Below are positions 33,217 to 42,498 of a DNA stretch of 64,000 nucleotides, piece after piece. Below the pieces are notes generated by a model, which saw nothing but the letters and a program-made list of their open reading frames with translations, searched no databases and was not told where the DNA came from. Source of the DNA: CANJXF01 sp043775015 (lineage in GTDB: Bacteria; Verrucomicrobiota; Verrucomicrobiia; Limisphaerales; CANJXF01); contig JAYVSV010000029.1 of assembly GCA_043775015.1 (NCBI GenBank), positions 1 to 64,000 of the forward strand, in the 5' to 3' direction. The position numbers and the translations under genes were made by a program. Positions within the stretch are counted from its first letter, which is position 1. The number at the start of each line of letters is the position of its first letter.

Positions 33217-35094
33217 ATGTCACGACACCCGATTCGCTCAGCTCAATCCGATCCTTCGATCAAATCAAAATCGCGCTCCACGTGGGAAATCGTCCGCCGC
33301 GTTTCTGTTTACATCAAGCCGTATAAATTGATGGCTTTGGGAACGATTTCATGTGCTTTGCTGTCGCTCGGTTTTTCCTTTGCCTACCCGAAACTCACGC
33401 AATTCGTCATTGATGAAGCGATTGGGAAAAAGCAGATTTCAGCCTTAATGCCCGCCATGCTGGGATTGCTCGGCGCGTTTTTTCTGCGCGATTTGTTTAA
33501 CAGCATTCGTATCCGCATCAACAATACATTTGAGCAAAATGTTATTTTCGACATGCGCCGTGAGGTTTATGCGCGCTTGCAACGGTTGCCGGTAAATTAT
33601 TTTGACCAGCGCGCTTCCGGCGACCTGATGACGCGCGTCATCGAAGATGTGAACTCCGTTGAGCGCCTGCTGATCGATGGGACTGAACAAGGCACGGTCG
33701 CGGTAATATCCATCATCGGCTTTCTCACGATGCTGTTTTTCATCAACCCAACGCTCACCTGGGTCGCGCTCAGTCCGTTACCGATTCTGGGAGGCGGCGC
33801 GCTTTGGTACACCTTGACCGCGCATCGACGGTATCGCTCTCAACGCGAAGCTTCCAGTGCGATGAACTCATTGCTTATGGATAGTTTACAAGGGGTGCGC
33901 CAGATCAAATCGTTCGCGCGTGAATCGCATGAAGATGCGCGGTTCGCCGATCGCGCGAATGATCTCCGCACCGGAACTCTCGGCGTGATGCGCGTCTGGG
34001 CTTTGTATTCTCCAGCCATGAGTTTCGCCGCCGCGCTCGGCATGGGTTTGGTTTTGTGGGTCGGCGGCAGACACGTCATCGCCGGAACAATGACGCTCGG
34101 ACAGCTCATTGCCTTTCTGTTTTTGCTCGCGCTCTTTTACGATCCGATTCGAAGTTTGCACGGTCTCAATCAAATCCTCCAAGCCGCGCGCGCGGGTGGC
34201 GAGCGGGTGTTTGATATTCTCGATGCGCCGACCGAGCGAAACAGAGCGCTGCCGAAATTAGGTCGGCAGGATAATTTCGCAGCGACTGATTCTGCCGGAT
34301 CGACGAGGGCAGCAATGTGGCATCCGCGCGGCGAAGTGGTTTATGAAAACGTCAGCTTCAGTTACGGCGAGAATAAATCGGTGCTGCGAAATATTTCCTT
34401 GCACGCGAAACCGGGCGAAATGATCGCGCTGGTCGGGCCAACCGGCGCCGGCAAATCGACTCTCGTTAATTTACTCCCGGAATTTTATCAGACGACTTCC
34501 GGCCAGATCACCATCGACGGCAAGGATATTGCGGAAATTTCTCTGGAATCGTTGCGGGCGCAGATCAGCGTCGTTTCGCAGGAGGCGTTTCTTTTTAACG
34601 GAACAGTTCGCGAAAACATTCTCTACGGAAAGCTCGATGCCACCGATGACGAACTTTTCGCCGCAGCTCGCGCCGCCAATTGCCATGAGTTCATTACGCA
34701 TCTGCCGAACGGATACGATTCACGCGTCGGAGAACGGGGGGTGAAATTGAGTGTCGGCGAAAAACAGCGAGTCAGCATCGCGCGTGCGCTTCTTAAAAAC
34801 TCGCCGATTCTGATTTTGGATGAAGCCACCGCGAGCGTGGACACGGCAACAGAAAAATTAATCCAGGAAGCACTCGAACGATTGATGGCCAATCGTACGA
34901 GTTTCGTGATCGCCCATCGTCTCAGCACAATTCGAAATGCCGACCAGATTCTCGTCATGCGTCACGGCGAAATCATCGAGCGCGGCCCGCACCAAATGTT
35001 GATTGAACAAAACGGTCTTTACGCCAAGTTGGCGCGAATTCAAAATACTACCTTCATCGAGGAGGGCTTCGAGAAACTTTCCGCTGTGCCATGA
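33217..35094 (+). CDS. ABC exporter, MsbA-like (permease-ATPase fusion)
   Basis: A 625-residue half-transporter. The N-terminal ~330 residues hold six membrane helices with the type IV exporter motif YFDQRASGDLMTRVIEDVNSVE. The ATPase has Walker A GPTGAGKST, Q-loop SVVSQEAFLFNGTVRENI, signature LSVGEKQR (SVGE in place of the usual SGGQ), Walker B ILILDEATASVD and the H-loop IAHRLSTI. It probably exports lipid or lipid-linked substrates as a homodimer. An unusual loop of about 30 residues (residues ~350-370) separates the two domains. Divergent from the HD-domain gene. Confidence 0.92.
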   Translation: MSRHPIRSAQSDPSIKSKSRSTWEIVRRVSVYIKPYKLMALGTISCALLSLGFSFAYPKLTQFVIDEAIGKKQISALMPAMLGLLGAFFLRDLFNSIRIRINNTFEQNVIFDMRREVYARLQRLPVNYFDQRASGDLMTRVIEDVNSVERLLIDGTEQGTVAVISIIGFLTMLFFINPTLTWVALSPLPILGGGALWYTLTAHRRYRSQREASSAMNSLLMDSLQGVRQIKSFARESHEDARFADRANDLRTGTLGVMRVWALYSPAMSFAAALGMGLVLWVGGRHVIAGTMTLGQLIAFLFLLALFYDPIRSLHGLNQILQAARAGGERVFDILDAPTERNRALPKLGRQDNFAATDSAGSTRAAMWHPRGEVVYENVSFSYGENKSVLRNISLHAKPGEMIALVGPTGAGKSTLVNLLPEFYQTTSGQITIDGKDIAEISLESLRAQISVVSQEAFLFNGTVRENILYGKLDATDDELFAAARAANCHEFITHLPNGYDSRVGERGVKLSVGEKQRVSIARALLKNSPILILDEATASVDTATEKLIQEALERLMANRTSFVIAHRLSTIRNADQILVMRHGEIIERGPHQMLIEQNGLYAKLARIQNTTFIEEGFEKLSAVP

Positions 35095-35211
35095 TTAATC
35101 TGGGAGCCGGATAAATTAACAGTGTTCATGGGTGTCGTGATGAATGAGGTCAGAAGCGGATTACTCATTTCTCCACTTGCCAAGGAAGAATCCGATTCTT
35201 AAGTTCCCTCC

Positions 35212-35607
35212 ATGGATTCGCAGTTAGCTCAATACATTCCAGTCCTGATTCTTGGCCTCGTCGCGCTGGCTTTTGCCGGTGGCACCCTGGTCATGTCCAC
35301 GTTGATCGGAAAATGGGCGAACAAAAATCGTCGCGATACCAAAATTAAAAATACGCCGTACGAATGCGGCATGTTACCGGTCGGCGAAGGGAACACCCGT
35401 CTTTCGATCAAGTTCTACCTCGTGGCCATGCTGTTTATTCTTTTTGATATTGAAGTCGTGTTTCTTTTCCCGTGGGCCGTGGTCTATCGCCAGATGCTCG
35501 TTGAAAACGCGAACTTGATTTTTGGTTCCATGATTTCATTTTTGGGAATTCTGTTCGTCGGCTATATCTACGCTTTGAAGAAACGTGCGTTTGATTGGAA
35601 GAGTTGA
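35212..35607 (+). CDS. nuoA: NADH-quinone oxidoreductase subunit A (isolated)
   Basis: 131 residues and three membrane helices. The hallmark TPYECGMLPVG is followed by RLSIKFYLVAMLFILFDIEV and FLFPWAVVYR, as in NuoA/NdhC, a proton-pumping-arm subunit of complex I. No nuoB, C or D follows; a superoxide dismutase gene comes next. So this is a lone copy, either split off from the main nuo operon or a second copy. The protein itself looks complete. Confidence 0.93.
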   Translation: MDSQLAQYIPVLILGLVALAFAGGTLVMSTLIGKWANKNRRDTKIKNTPYECGMLPVGEGNTRLSIKFYLVAMLFILFDIEVVFLFPWAVVYRQMLVENANLIFGSMISFLGILFVGYIYALKKRAFDWKS

Positions 35608-35616
35608 TTCGCCCCC

Positions 35617-35632
35617 GCGTGACGAATCACGC
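35617..35632 (+). terminator. small hairpin after nuoA
   Basis: GCGTGA (35617-35622) pairs with TCACGC (35627-35632) around a CGAA loop, 9 bp after the nuoA stop. The following sequence is TCGCTCGAAAATTT with no clean U-run, so terminator function is uncertain. It would separate nuoA from the dismutase gene. Confidence 0.35.
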
Positions 35633-35707
35633 TCGCTCGAAAATTTAATTGAATTCCCGATGGCGTAAAAAACCGCCTTCTGCAAAATTCTAGCGCAGGA
35701 ACAAATT

Positions 35708-36451
35708 ATGATTACACGACGCCAGGCCATCAAAAAAACCGCATTGCTCGGAGCCGCTGCCATTGCCGCTCGTTCGACGATCGAAATCGCCTCAGCCCAA
35801 AACGCCGCCGCTACAGCGAGCGCGACAGCCGTCATCGGCCCATTTCGTGTTCCGTCCCTGCCCTACGCTTTTGACGCGCTGGAACCGCACATCGACGCTC
35901 GCACGATGGAGATTCATCACGACAAACATCACGCGGCTTACGTGAATAACGTGAACAAAGCCCTCGCCGATTTTCCCGATCTTGCGAAGAAACCGGTTGA
36001 ACAACTGCTCCAGAACCTTGAAGCCGTTCCCGAGAAAATCCGCGCGGTCGTTCGCAATAGTGGCGGCGGACACCTGAACCATTCTTTGTTCTGGTTGATG
36101 ATGAAGAAAGACGGTGGCGGCGAACCGAAAGGCGAATTGGCCAAAGCCATTGATCAATCCTTCGGCAGCTTTGGGCAGTTCAAAGATAAATTCACCGAAG
36201 CGGCCACCAAACAATTTGGCAGCGGTTGGGCGTGGCTCACGCTGGGGAAAAACAAGGAGCTGCTCGTCGAAGGCGCGCCCAATCAGGACACGCCACTCTC
36301 CGCTGGACGCATCCCGCTGCTCGGCCTTGATGTTTGGGAGCATGCTTATTATCTAAAATATCAAAACAAACGTCCGGACTATATCGTGGCATTTTATAGC
36401 GTGATCGATTGGGATTTCGTTGCCGAACGTTTCCAAAAAGCACGAGTTTAG
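35708..36451 (+). CDS. Tat-exported Fe/Mn superoxide dismutase
   Basis: 247 residues. A twin-arginine-type leader (TRRQAIKKTALLGAAAIAA, about residues 3-21) precedes a complete dismutase. The four metal ligands are visible: H in MEIHHDKHHAAYV, H in GGHLNHSLFW, and D and H in LDVWEHAYYLKY. The enzyme disproportionates superoxide. Tat export implies that the metal is loaded in the cytoplasm and the protein acts outside it. Most bacterial Fe/Mn enzymes are cytoplasmic and ~200 residues, so the leader is the notable part. Confidence 0.93.
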   Translation: MITRRQAIKKTALLGAAAIAARSTIEIASAQNAAATASATAVIGPFRVPSLPYAFDALEPHIDARTMEIHHDKHHAAYVNNVNKALADFPDLAKKPVEQLLQNLEAVPEKIRAVVRNSGGGHLNHSLFWLMMKKDGGGEPKGELAKAIDQSFGSFGQFKDKFTEAATKQFGSGWAWLTLGKNKELLVEGAPNQDTPLSAGRIPLLGLDVWEHAYYLKYQNKRPDYIVAFYSVIDWDFVAERFQKARV

Positions 36452-36488
36452 CATGGTTTTTTGCGACGAAGGTTTTTAAAGTCGGGAC

Positions 36489-37376
36489 ATGAACCAAGCA
36501 CTGACCCGACGTTCCGCACTTCGCAAACTTGCCGGTAGCGCTGCTGTTATCACCGCCGCTTCCAGCATTTCACATCGTCTCACCGCCGCTGAAAATTCTT
36601 TGAGCGCGCCGTTCAAAGGGCGGATTAATCATTCCGTTTGCAAATGGTGTTACCCGAAGATTGAGCTGGAAGACCTCTGTAAATCTGCCAAAGAGATCGG
36701 TCTTAAATCCATTGAGCTGCTCGACGTAAAGCATTTCGAGACGCTGAAAAAATACGACCTCACTTGCGCCATGGTTTCGGGCGTTCCGGGCGGAATCAGC
36801 AGCGGTCTCAACCGCATCGAAAATCACGACAAGATTCTTCGCTTCATCGAAGAGACTGCTCCGGCGGCAGCCAAGGCGGGCGCGCCAAACATCATTTGCT
36901 TTTCTGGAAACCGTGCGGGAATGGATGACGCGCAAGGTCTGGAAAATTGTGCGATTGGCTTGAAGCGGATTGCGCCGATTGCGGAAAAGCACAAGGTGAC
37001 TATCTGCATGGAGTTGTTAAACAGTCGCGTGAATCACAAAGATTACATGTGCGACAAATCAGCTTGGGGCGTGGAGCTCGTGAAGCGCGTCGGATCGGAA
37101 CGGTTCAAACTGCTTTACGATATTTACCACATGCAAATCATGGAAGGCGACATGATCGCAACGATCAAAAAGAATTACGAATCGTTCGGCCATTACCACA
37201 CCGGCGGCGTTCCGGGACGGGCCGAAATCGACGACACTCAGGAAATTTTTTATCCCGCCGTGATGAAAGCGATTGTCGAAACCGGTTACAAAGGATTCGT
37301 CGCACAGGAATTCGTTCCCAAACGCGAAGATAAAATTGCCTCGCTGAAACAAGGGGTGAAGATTTGTGATGTGTAA
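36489..37376 (+). CDS. Tat-exported hydroxypyruvate isomerase-like TIM-barrel protein
   Basis: 295 residues. A Tat leader (LTRRSALRKLAGSAAVITA) precedes a xylose-isomerase-like TIM barrel with metal and substrate motifs ICMELLNSRVNHKDYMCD, FKLLYDIYHMQIMEGD, YHTGGVPGRAEIDDTQE and FVAQEFVPKRE. These match Hyi-type isomerases. In PVC bacteria such Tat versions are common and the physiological substrate is unclear, so 'hydroxypyruvate' is a family name, not a proven reaction. It lies 37 bp after the dismutase gene. Confidence 0.85.
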   Translation: MNQALTRRSALRKLAGSAAVITAASSISHRLTAAENSLSAPFKGRINHSVCKWCYPKIELEDLCKSAKEIGLKSIELLDVKHFETLKKYDLTCAMVSGVPGGISSGLNRIENHDKILRFIEETAPAAAKAGAPNIICFSGNRAGMDDAQGLENCAIGLKRIAPIAEKHKVTICMELLNSRVNHKDYMCDKSAWGVELVKRVGSERFKLLYDIYHMQIMEGDMIATIKKNYESFGHYHTGGVPGRAEIDDTQEIFYPAVMKAIVETGYKGFVAQEFVPKREDKIASLKQGVKICDV

Positions 37377-37381
37377 ATTAC

Positions 37382-37999
37382 ATGCACATAAGCTATAATC
37401 GCCGCACTGCTACAAAGGTTAAGAATGGCCGTGTGCAACGTAAGAACCGCCATTTGCCAACCGGGCTGCAAGGTTATGTAATTGACCGCGAATCGCCCGG
37501 GCGCGGCTTTCGTCATGTGTTGAGCAAGCGGGATTTGCAGGCATTCATTGACCTCATTCCCGATTGGGATCAACTCTCCCAGCGCTTGGAACGCATCGTT
37601 TTGGGGAGTGCCAATTCCTGCGACGGAGAATACGTTTTTTATCACCGTGAGGAGACGTCATCGATTTTCCTTAATGCGTGGCAAAAAGATTTATGGATGG
37701 AAATCGCAACTGAATATTTCGATTCGCATAAAGAAATTTTTCACAGACTTGGGGTTTCGCATGAAACGTCAGATAAAGCGATTTTGTGCAGATTTACAGA
37801 AGCACAAGTCAGGGCTTTTATGTTGCTTCACGTTTTCATGCACGAACTCGGCCATCACCACGATCGGCTTCAGCAGAAACATCACGACGCGAAACGTGGC
37901 GAAGATTACGCGGAACGATTCGCCAACAACAGATTCAATCAAATGCTTCCTGCTTACATTCGTGTCTTTGGTGACCCGCGTAGGCACAACGAAGTTTAA
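37382..37999 (+). CDS. hypothetical protein with HExxH-type zinc motif
   Basis: 205 residues, starting 5 bp after the previous gene, so probably in its operon. The motif MHELGHHHDRLQQKHHDAKRGEDYAERFAN near residues 153-182 contains HELGHHHD, a zincin-like HExxH with a downstream E (in GEDYAERFA) that could be the third ligand. No signal peptide is seen. The start is basic (RRTATKVKNGRVQRKNRH). A small metalloprotease or a non-proteolytic relative is possible. Family not recognised. Confidence 0.62.
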   Translation: MHISYNRRTATKVKNGRVQRKNRHLPTGLQGYVIDRESPGRGFRHVLSKRDLQAFIDLIPDWDQLSQRLERIVLGSANSCDGEYVFYHREETSSIFLNAWQKDLWMEIATEYFDSHKEIFHRLGVSHETSDKAILCRFTEAQVRAFMLLHVFMHELGHHHDRLQQKHHDAKRGEDYAERFANNRFNQMLPAYIRVFGDPRRHNEV

Positions 38000-39364
38000 T
38001 CAATACCGCTTCTGGAGCTTCGCCATCTCCGCTTTCATTTCTTTAAAAGCTTTTCCCGCCGAAGAATCGTTCACTAAATTTTTCATTTCAAACGGGTCTT
38101 TCTTTAAATCGTAAAGTTCATCCATGCCTGGCAGGTCTTGGTATTGAATATATTTCCACCGGTCAGTGCGAACGGCTTGCCAGGTCGGGGTGCGAAATTG
38201 TTTCTCGTTGAAATATTCGAACAGAGCGGCGTCGCGCCATTTCGCGTTCGGATTGTGCAGCAGCGACAAAAAGGATTTACCTTGAACGGCTTTCGGAATC
38301 TTCGCGCCGCCCAATTCCAGCAACGTCGGCGCGAGGTCGATGTTCAAAACAATCTTGTTGATAACGGTCCCGGGTTTCGCGAGCTTCGGATAACGCACGA
38401 GCAGCGGGTCACGAATGGATTCTTCATACGCCCAACGTTTGTCGCCGAGGCCGTGTTCGCCCCAGAAAAATCCATTGTCACTGCTGAAAATAAATATCGT
38501 GTTGTCAAGCTGGCCGGATTGTTCGAGCGCAGTGAAAATCTGCCCGACACCTTCGTCGATTGCGGCGAGACTGCGGAGTTGTTGCAACATGGTGGGTGTT
38601 GGAAAATCTTTCCACGGTTTTGAATTTTCTTTGCGGGGCCTGCTTTTGATTGGCGTTTTTTCACTTTCCACCAGGGCAGGTTTGCCATCGAGCGAGTCGT
38701 GCAAACTCGGGATGGTTGGAACATGGGTCACGCCGGAATACAAATCCTGATGCCGCTCCGCCGACGTGAACGGGCCATGCACCGCTTTGTGGGCGAGGCA
38801 GAGCACAAACGGTTTTGCATGTTCCCTTTTTATGAAGGCGACCGCGTTGCTGTTCAGAATATCGGTGATGTAGCCGGTCGCTCTGGCAGCGGTTCCGTCC
38901 ACATTAATCATCGGATCGTTGTAAATGCCCTGCCCTTTGAAACTGACCCAACGATCAAAACCGGGTCGCGGCGAATCGTCATTGCCCATGTGAAGTTTAC
39001 CGATGTAAGCCGTTTCATAACCAGCGTCCTTCAGCAGCTTCGGAAAAGTCACGAGCTGATGGCTGAGTTCATTGTGATTGCTGTTGTCAATCACTCCGTT
39101 GCGATGGGCATATTGGCCGGTGAGAAACGTCGCGCGGCTCGGTGAGCAAAGCGGCAGTGTGACGAAAAAGTTTTTGAAGAGAGCGCCTTCTTTTGCAAGT
39201 CGATCGATGTTCGGCGTTTTCGCCACGGGATGACCCATGCAACTGAGCGCATCCCAGCGTAAATCATCGACCAAAACAAAAACGATATTTGGCCGGGACG
39301 TTTTGGCGGCGTGAAGGTTTGAGACAAACAAAAGTGCGGCGACAAAAATGAGAATTTTTTTCAT
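38000..39364 (-). CDS. secreted sulfatase
   Basis: 454 residues from the ATG at 39364, which gives a proper signal peptide (MKKILIFVAALLFVSNLHA); the frame is open further upstream. Formylglycine site C73 lies in LCSPSRATFLTGQ. Metal ligands are in VFVLVDDLRWD and IFSSDNGFFWGEHGLGDKRW. The C-terminal part (MDELYDLKKDPFEMKNLV) is typical of S1-family sulfatases acting on glycans. It needs a formylglycine-generating enzyme, not found in this window. The stop is directly adjacent to the convergent gene ending at 37999. Confidence 0.92.
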   Translation of the reverse strand: MKKILIFVAALLFVSNLHAAKTSRPNIVFVLVDDLRWDALSCMGHPVAKTPNIDRLAKEGALFKNFFVTLPLCSPSRATFLTGQYAHRNGVIDNSNHNELSHQLVTFPKLLKDAGYETAYIGKLHMGNDDSPRPGFDRWVSFKGQGIYNDPMINVDGTAARATGYITDILNSNAVAFIKREHAKPFVLCLAHKAVHGPFTSAERHQDLYSGVTHVPTIPSLHDSLDGKPALVESEKTPIKSRPRKENSKPWKDFPTPTMLQQLRSLAAIDEGVGQIFTALEQSGQLDNTIFIFSSDNGFFWGEHGLGDKRWAYEESIRDPLLVRYPKLAKPGTVINKIVLNIDLAPTLLELGGAKIPKAVQGKSFLSLLHNPNAKWRDAALFEYFNEKQFRTPTWQAVRTDRWKYIQYQDLPGMDELYDLKKDPFEMKNLVNDSSAGKAFKEMKAEMAKLQKRY

Positions 39365-39538
39365 GTGCAAGTTGCAGACAAACGATGCAAAACCGACGTT
39401 ACAAATTCCATTGGCCGAGTGCAATCCAACGACGAATTTGTTCACCCTGGGTCTGCCGGAGAGAAGACGTTTTAGAGCCTAGTAAATCCTTCACGCTCTG
39501 TTCTTGTTTCAATTCGTGGGGTGAGTTAAAGAATCGGT

Positions 39539-40168
39539 GTGATAGCGTTTCCAAAGAAACCGATTCCACAGCAAAAATCCACGGAAGCGGCGTTTTCACT
39601 GGTGGAACTCCTGATCTCAATCATTTTGGTTCTGATTCTTTCGGTGATGGTACTGGGGCGCGGCAACTGGTCGGATGGGCAGCGCAAAATGGTCAATTGC
39701 CAAAAAAATCTACAGAGTATTTACGTGGCCCTGAGTATTTACGCTGCGGAAAACAAAGATGCTTTTCCGGCAATCAAAGGGGCAGAAGCTTCGGAAGCTC
39801 CACTCAGTTTGCTTGTTCCGCGCAGCACCACTGTGACCGAGTTGTTTATTTGCCCCAGCAGTTCGGATAACAAGTTGCCGGAGGGAGAGTCCTTTGCGAA
39901 GCGGCGCATCAGTTATGCCTACTACATGAATCACACAAAAAGCGATGGCGCAGGCGCGCTCCTGTTGTCAGACCGGCAAGTGAACACGTTTCCGAAAGTG
40001 ACGCGGCAGCTTGTTTTTTCCGAGAACGGCAAGCCGCCCGGCGCGAACCATCGTAAGGTGGGCGGAAATTTTCTTTATTGCGACGGTGAATTCAATTCGG
40101 TCAAACCTCGGGCGTCGCACGATTTTCTCTTTCCCACCAACATCGTTTTGCTAAATCCCAAGCCATAA
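39539..40168 (+). CDS. prepilin-like (type II pseudopilin, DUF1559-type) protein
   Basis: 209 residues with a GTG start. A short basic leader is followed by the cleavage and helix motif AFSLVELLISIILVLILSVMVLG, the class III/IV prepilin signature. The C-terminal part contains CQKNLQSIYVALSIYAAENKDAFP and ends with NHRKVGGNFLYCDGEFNSV. This is the layout of the abundant pseudopilin-like proteins of PVC bacteria. Presumably it is processed by a prepilin peptidase and inserted in the inner membrane. The next gene starts 2 bp later. Confidence 0.82.
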   Translation: MIAFPKKPIPQQKSTEAAFSLVELLISIILVLILSVMVLGRGNWSDGQRKMVNCQKNLQSIYVALSIYAAENKDAFPAIKGAEASEAPLSLLVPRSTTVTELFICPSSSDNKLPEGESFAKRRISYAYYMNHTKSDGAGALLLSDRQVNTFPKVTRQLVFSENGKPPGANHRKVGGNFLYCDGEFNSVKPRASHDFLFPTNIVLLNPKP

Positions 40169-40170
40169 TT

Positions 40171-42327
40171 ATGAACATCAAAGTTCAATGTTCCTGCGAT
40201 ACACGCTACTCGTTTGAAGTCGAACCGGTGCATGGCAAAATGCCTGCCAGCATTTTCTGCCCGAAGTGCGGGGCTGACGGCACGGATTACGCCAATCAAA
40301 TCATCCAACAAAATTTGGGGGATACGCCCGAGCCTACGGATGTTCCAGTGAGTAAGCCGAGGATTCGTTTGCATGTCGCTGCTACTCATGCTGCGCCGCC
40401 TCCCGTACTGGCCGTTGCGGGTGAAAGTGGCGCAGTCACCCACGCAGCGGTCGAGATGTGTCATCGTCATCCACGTAGCGCAGCGACCGAACATTGCGTC
40501 GTTTGTCAGAAACCAATTTGTCCCGAGTGCATGCAGACGTTCGGCTACTTGTGCTCCGTAAGCTGTCGGTATCGCGCGGAACAGGAAAAAATCCGCGTGC
40601 CGGTTTATAAACTTCAGCGAAACTTGGTGGAACGTGGCACGGTCCGCAAATCAGTGGGGATCAGTGTCGCGGTTGGACTCGTGGTCGTGGCGCTCTTTGG
40701 GGCGTTGATCTGGTACACGATGAGCGGCTCGAAACCGCGTTCTTATTACACGTTGAAACTCCCGTCTGAAAAAGGTGGAACTTACTCTCAATTTCTCGGG
40801 CCTAACCAAATTTTGCTGCTGAATAAAAATAAGATTTCCGTACACAACATCAAAACGAAAAAAGAGGCTTGGTCCACGGTGTTGGACGATCCCAAAACCG
40901 AGACAGCAACCGCCTCCACCAAGGTCGCCGGAAAAAAACCGGTCGTGGACGAGGACGAATCCTATGGCTATGAAGATTATTCGTCGGGGCCAGCACCCCA
41001 CTTCTCGGGCAACGAAATCTGGATTTGTCTTTCGCACCGCGCTGTTTGTGTGGATCTGACCAGTGGCACGATCAAACACAATGTTCCGTTCAAAGGGCGA
41101 CGCGTTAGTTTCACACCGGGTGAATCAACGCTCCTGGTGGTTTCCGAAAGCGGGCCGACGAAAAAAATTGTGACCCAAATCAGCCTGGCTTCCGGCGAAC
41201 CCAAGACTTCAGAAGTCACCGTGGCAGCCAGAGAGAAAGTTGGTCTGTCCAAGGATTTGCCGTCCACGATCCTTCCGACTGCTGGGCTGCTCATGAAATA
41301 CGAACTGGATGCGGCCAAGGTGAATCAGCCATCCATTTATAAATCGAGCAGCGAATTTTTTCCAGCCGGTCAAAATTTGGTGGAGATGCGGGTCAAGCTG
41401 GTGGAAGCAAAATTGACGACGGTGCAAACGATGAAAAAACCGGGGGCATCTAAATTAAATTCTGGCACGAGCTCCTCGACCAGCACGCGCGCCGTGGCTG
41501 AGGAAATTTTTAACGAACTCAAACGAGCCGACACCGGTGGTTTCCGGCAGGTGGACGAAAGTCGTTACGGTGTAACCCTGCATCGGGAGATGGAAACAGG
41601 CGCGACCGATTGGACCGGCGAAGTCCACGGCGTGCCGATATTCTTTCCTCTGAAAACGGTGGACCTGCTAACGGCTGGAAAGAGCCTTCTGATTTTCGAC
41701 AAACAAAATAAAAAAGTTGCGCAAGCCGAACTCACGTTCCCGATCGCTGATCATTTTACCACTGAATATCACGGGAACGAAGGACCTTGCCTTGAAGCGA
41801 ACGGCACATTGTTCTTCTTTGATAAAGGTGTTTTGACGGCGTTTGATTTGCCAACCGGCGCGGTGCGTTGGCGGTTGCCCAGTGTCGGAATCAGCGGCAT
41901 CCACTTGGATAAGAAAGGCTTTTTGTATGTCGGCACTACGACCGCAGCGCCGGAAGATATTCAATATTCTGAGCAGATCAAAATGAGCGACGCCATCACA
42001 CCGCTGGTCATGAAGGTGGAGGCAGTTTCAGGAAAAATATTATGGAAGAGCGCGCAAACCTGCGACGAGGTTTTTCTCACTGGGAAATATGTTTATGTCA
42101 CCGATTCTTCGAGAAAAGGTTTCTCCATGATCACGGCTGCGCAAGATGCATTTGGCCAATCGTCAAAAGGTGGAGGACTGCGGCTCTATCGAATTGATCC
42201 TTCAAATGGGAAAAAAATGTGGTCCTTCAGCAAACAAGGCCAACCGGAAAACGTCGACTTTGCGGAGAATAGAATTCTTCTTCATTACTCGAACGAAATT
42301 GAAATCATGAAATTTATTTCATTCTAG
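40171..42327 (+). CDS. zinc-ribbon, single-TM, PQQ-like beta-propeller protein
   Basis: 718 residues. Two N-terminal zinc sites can be seen: C7, C9, C30, C33 (QCSCDTRYSFEVEP...FCPKCG) and a B-box-like cluster C97, C109, C112, C117, C120, C128, C132. A membrane helix follows (about 161-183, SVGISVAVGLVVVALFGALI). The remainder is an extracytoplasmic PQQ-like propeller with blade motifs such as LTAFDLPTGAVRWRLP and GKILWKSAQTCDE. The zinc part is cytoplasmic and the propeller is outside, suggesting a link between the two sides. Function unknown. Probable operon with the pseudopilin. Confidence 0.7.
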   Translation: MNIKVQCSCDTRYSFEVEPVHGKMPASIFCPKCGADGTDYANQIIQQNLGDTPEPTDVPVSKPRIRLHVAATHAAPPPVLAVAGESGAVTHAAVEMCHRHPRSAATEHCVVCQKPICPECMQTFGYLCSVSCRYRAEQEKIRVPVYKLQRNLVERGTVRKSVGISVAVGLVVVALFGALIWYTMSGSKPRSYYTLKLPSEKGGTYSQFLGPNQILLLNKNKISVHNIKTKKEAWSTVLDDPKTETATASTKVAGKKPVVDEDESYGYEDYSSGPAPHFSGNEIWICLSHRAVCVDLTSGTIKHNVPFKGRRVSFTPGESTLLVVSESGPTKKIVTQISLASGEPKTSEVTVAAREKVGLSKDLPSTILPTAGLLMKYELDAAKVNQPSIYKSSSEFFPAGQNLVEMRVKLVEAKLTTVQTMKKPGASKLNSGTSSSTSTRAVAEEIFNELKRADTGGFRQVDESRYGVTLHREMETGATDWTGEVHGVPIFFPLKTVDLLTAGKSLLIFDKQNKKVAQAELTFPIADHFTTEYHGNEGPCLEANGTLFFFDKGVLTAFDLPTGAVRWRLPSVGISGIHLDKKGFLYVGTTTAAPEDIQYSEQIKMSDAITPLVMKVEAVSGKILWKSAQTCDEVFLTGKYVYVTDSSRKGFSMITAAQDAFGQSSKGGGLRLYRIDPSNGKKMWSFSKQGQPENVDFAENRILLHYSNEIEIMKFISF

Positions 42328-42498
42328 GCCAACTGAAACGAGGCCTCGCTAATAACGCGACAACAGCGACGCGCGGTGGCTGCAAGATCGGTTGCCATCG
42401 ACCGCGAGCGGGTTCCCGCCATAACTTAACCCTCAGTCCTGAAATGAAATGTCTTTCGTTCTAGTGGAACTTTGGTTTGATTCTCGACGAATTCGGGC

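Noticed and set aside
42328..42498. Hairpins in the gap before the TPR gene
   Set aside because: Only short, imperfect stems (for example GCGGG-TTC-CCGC) without a T-run or repeat copies.
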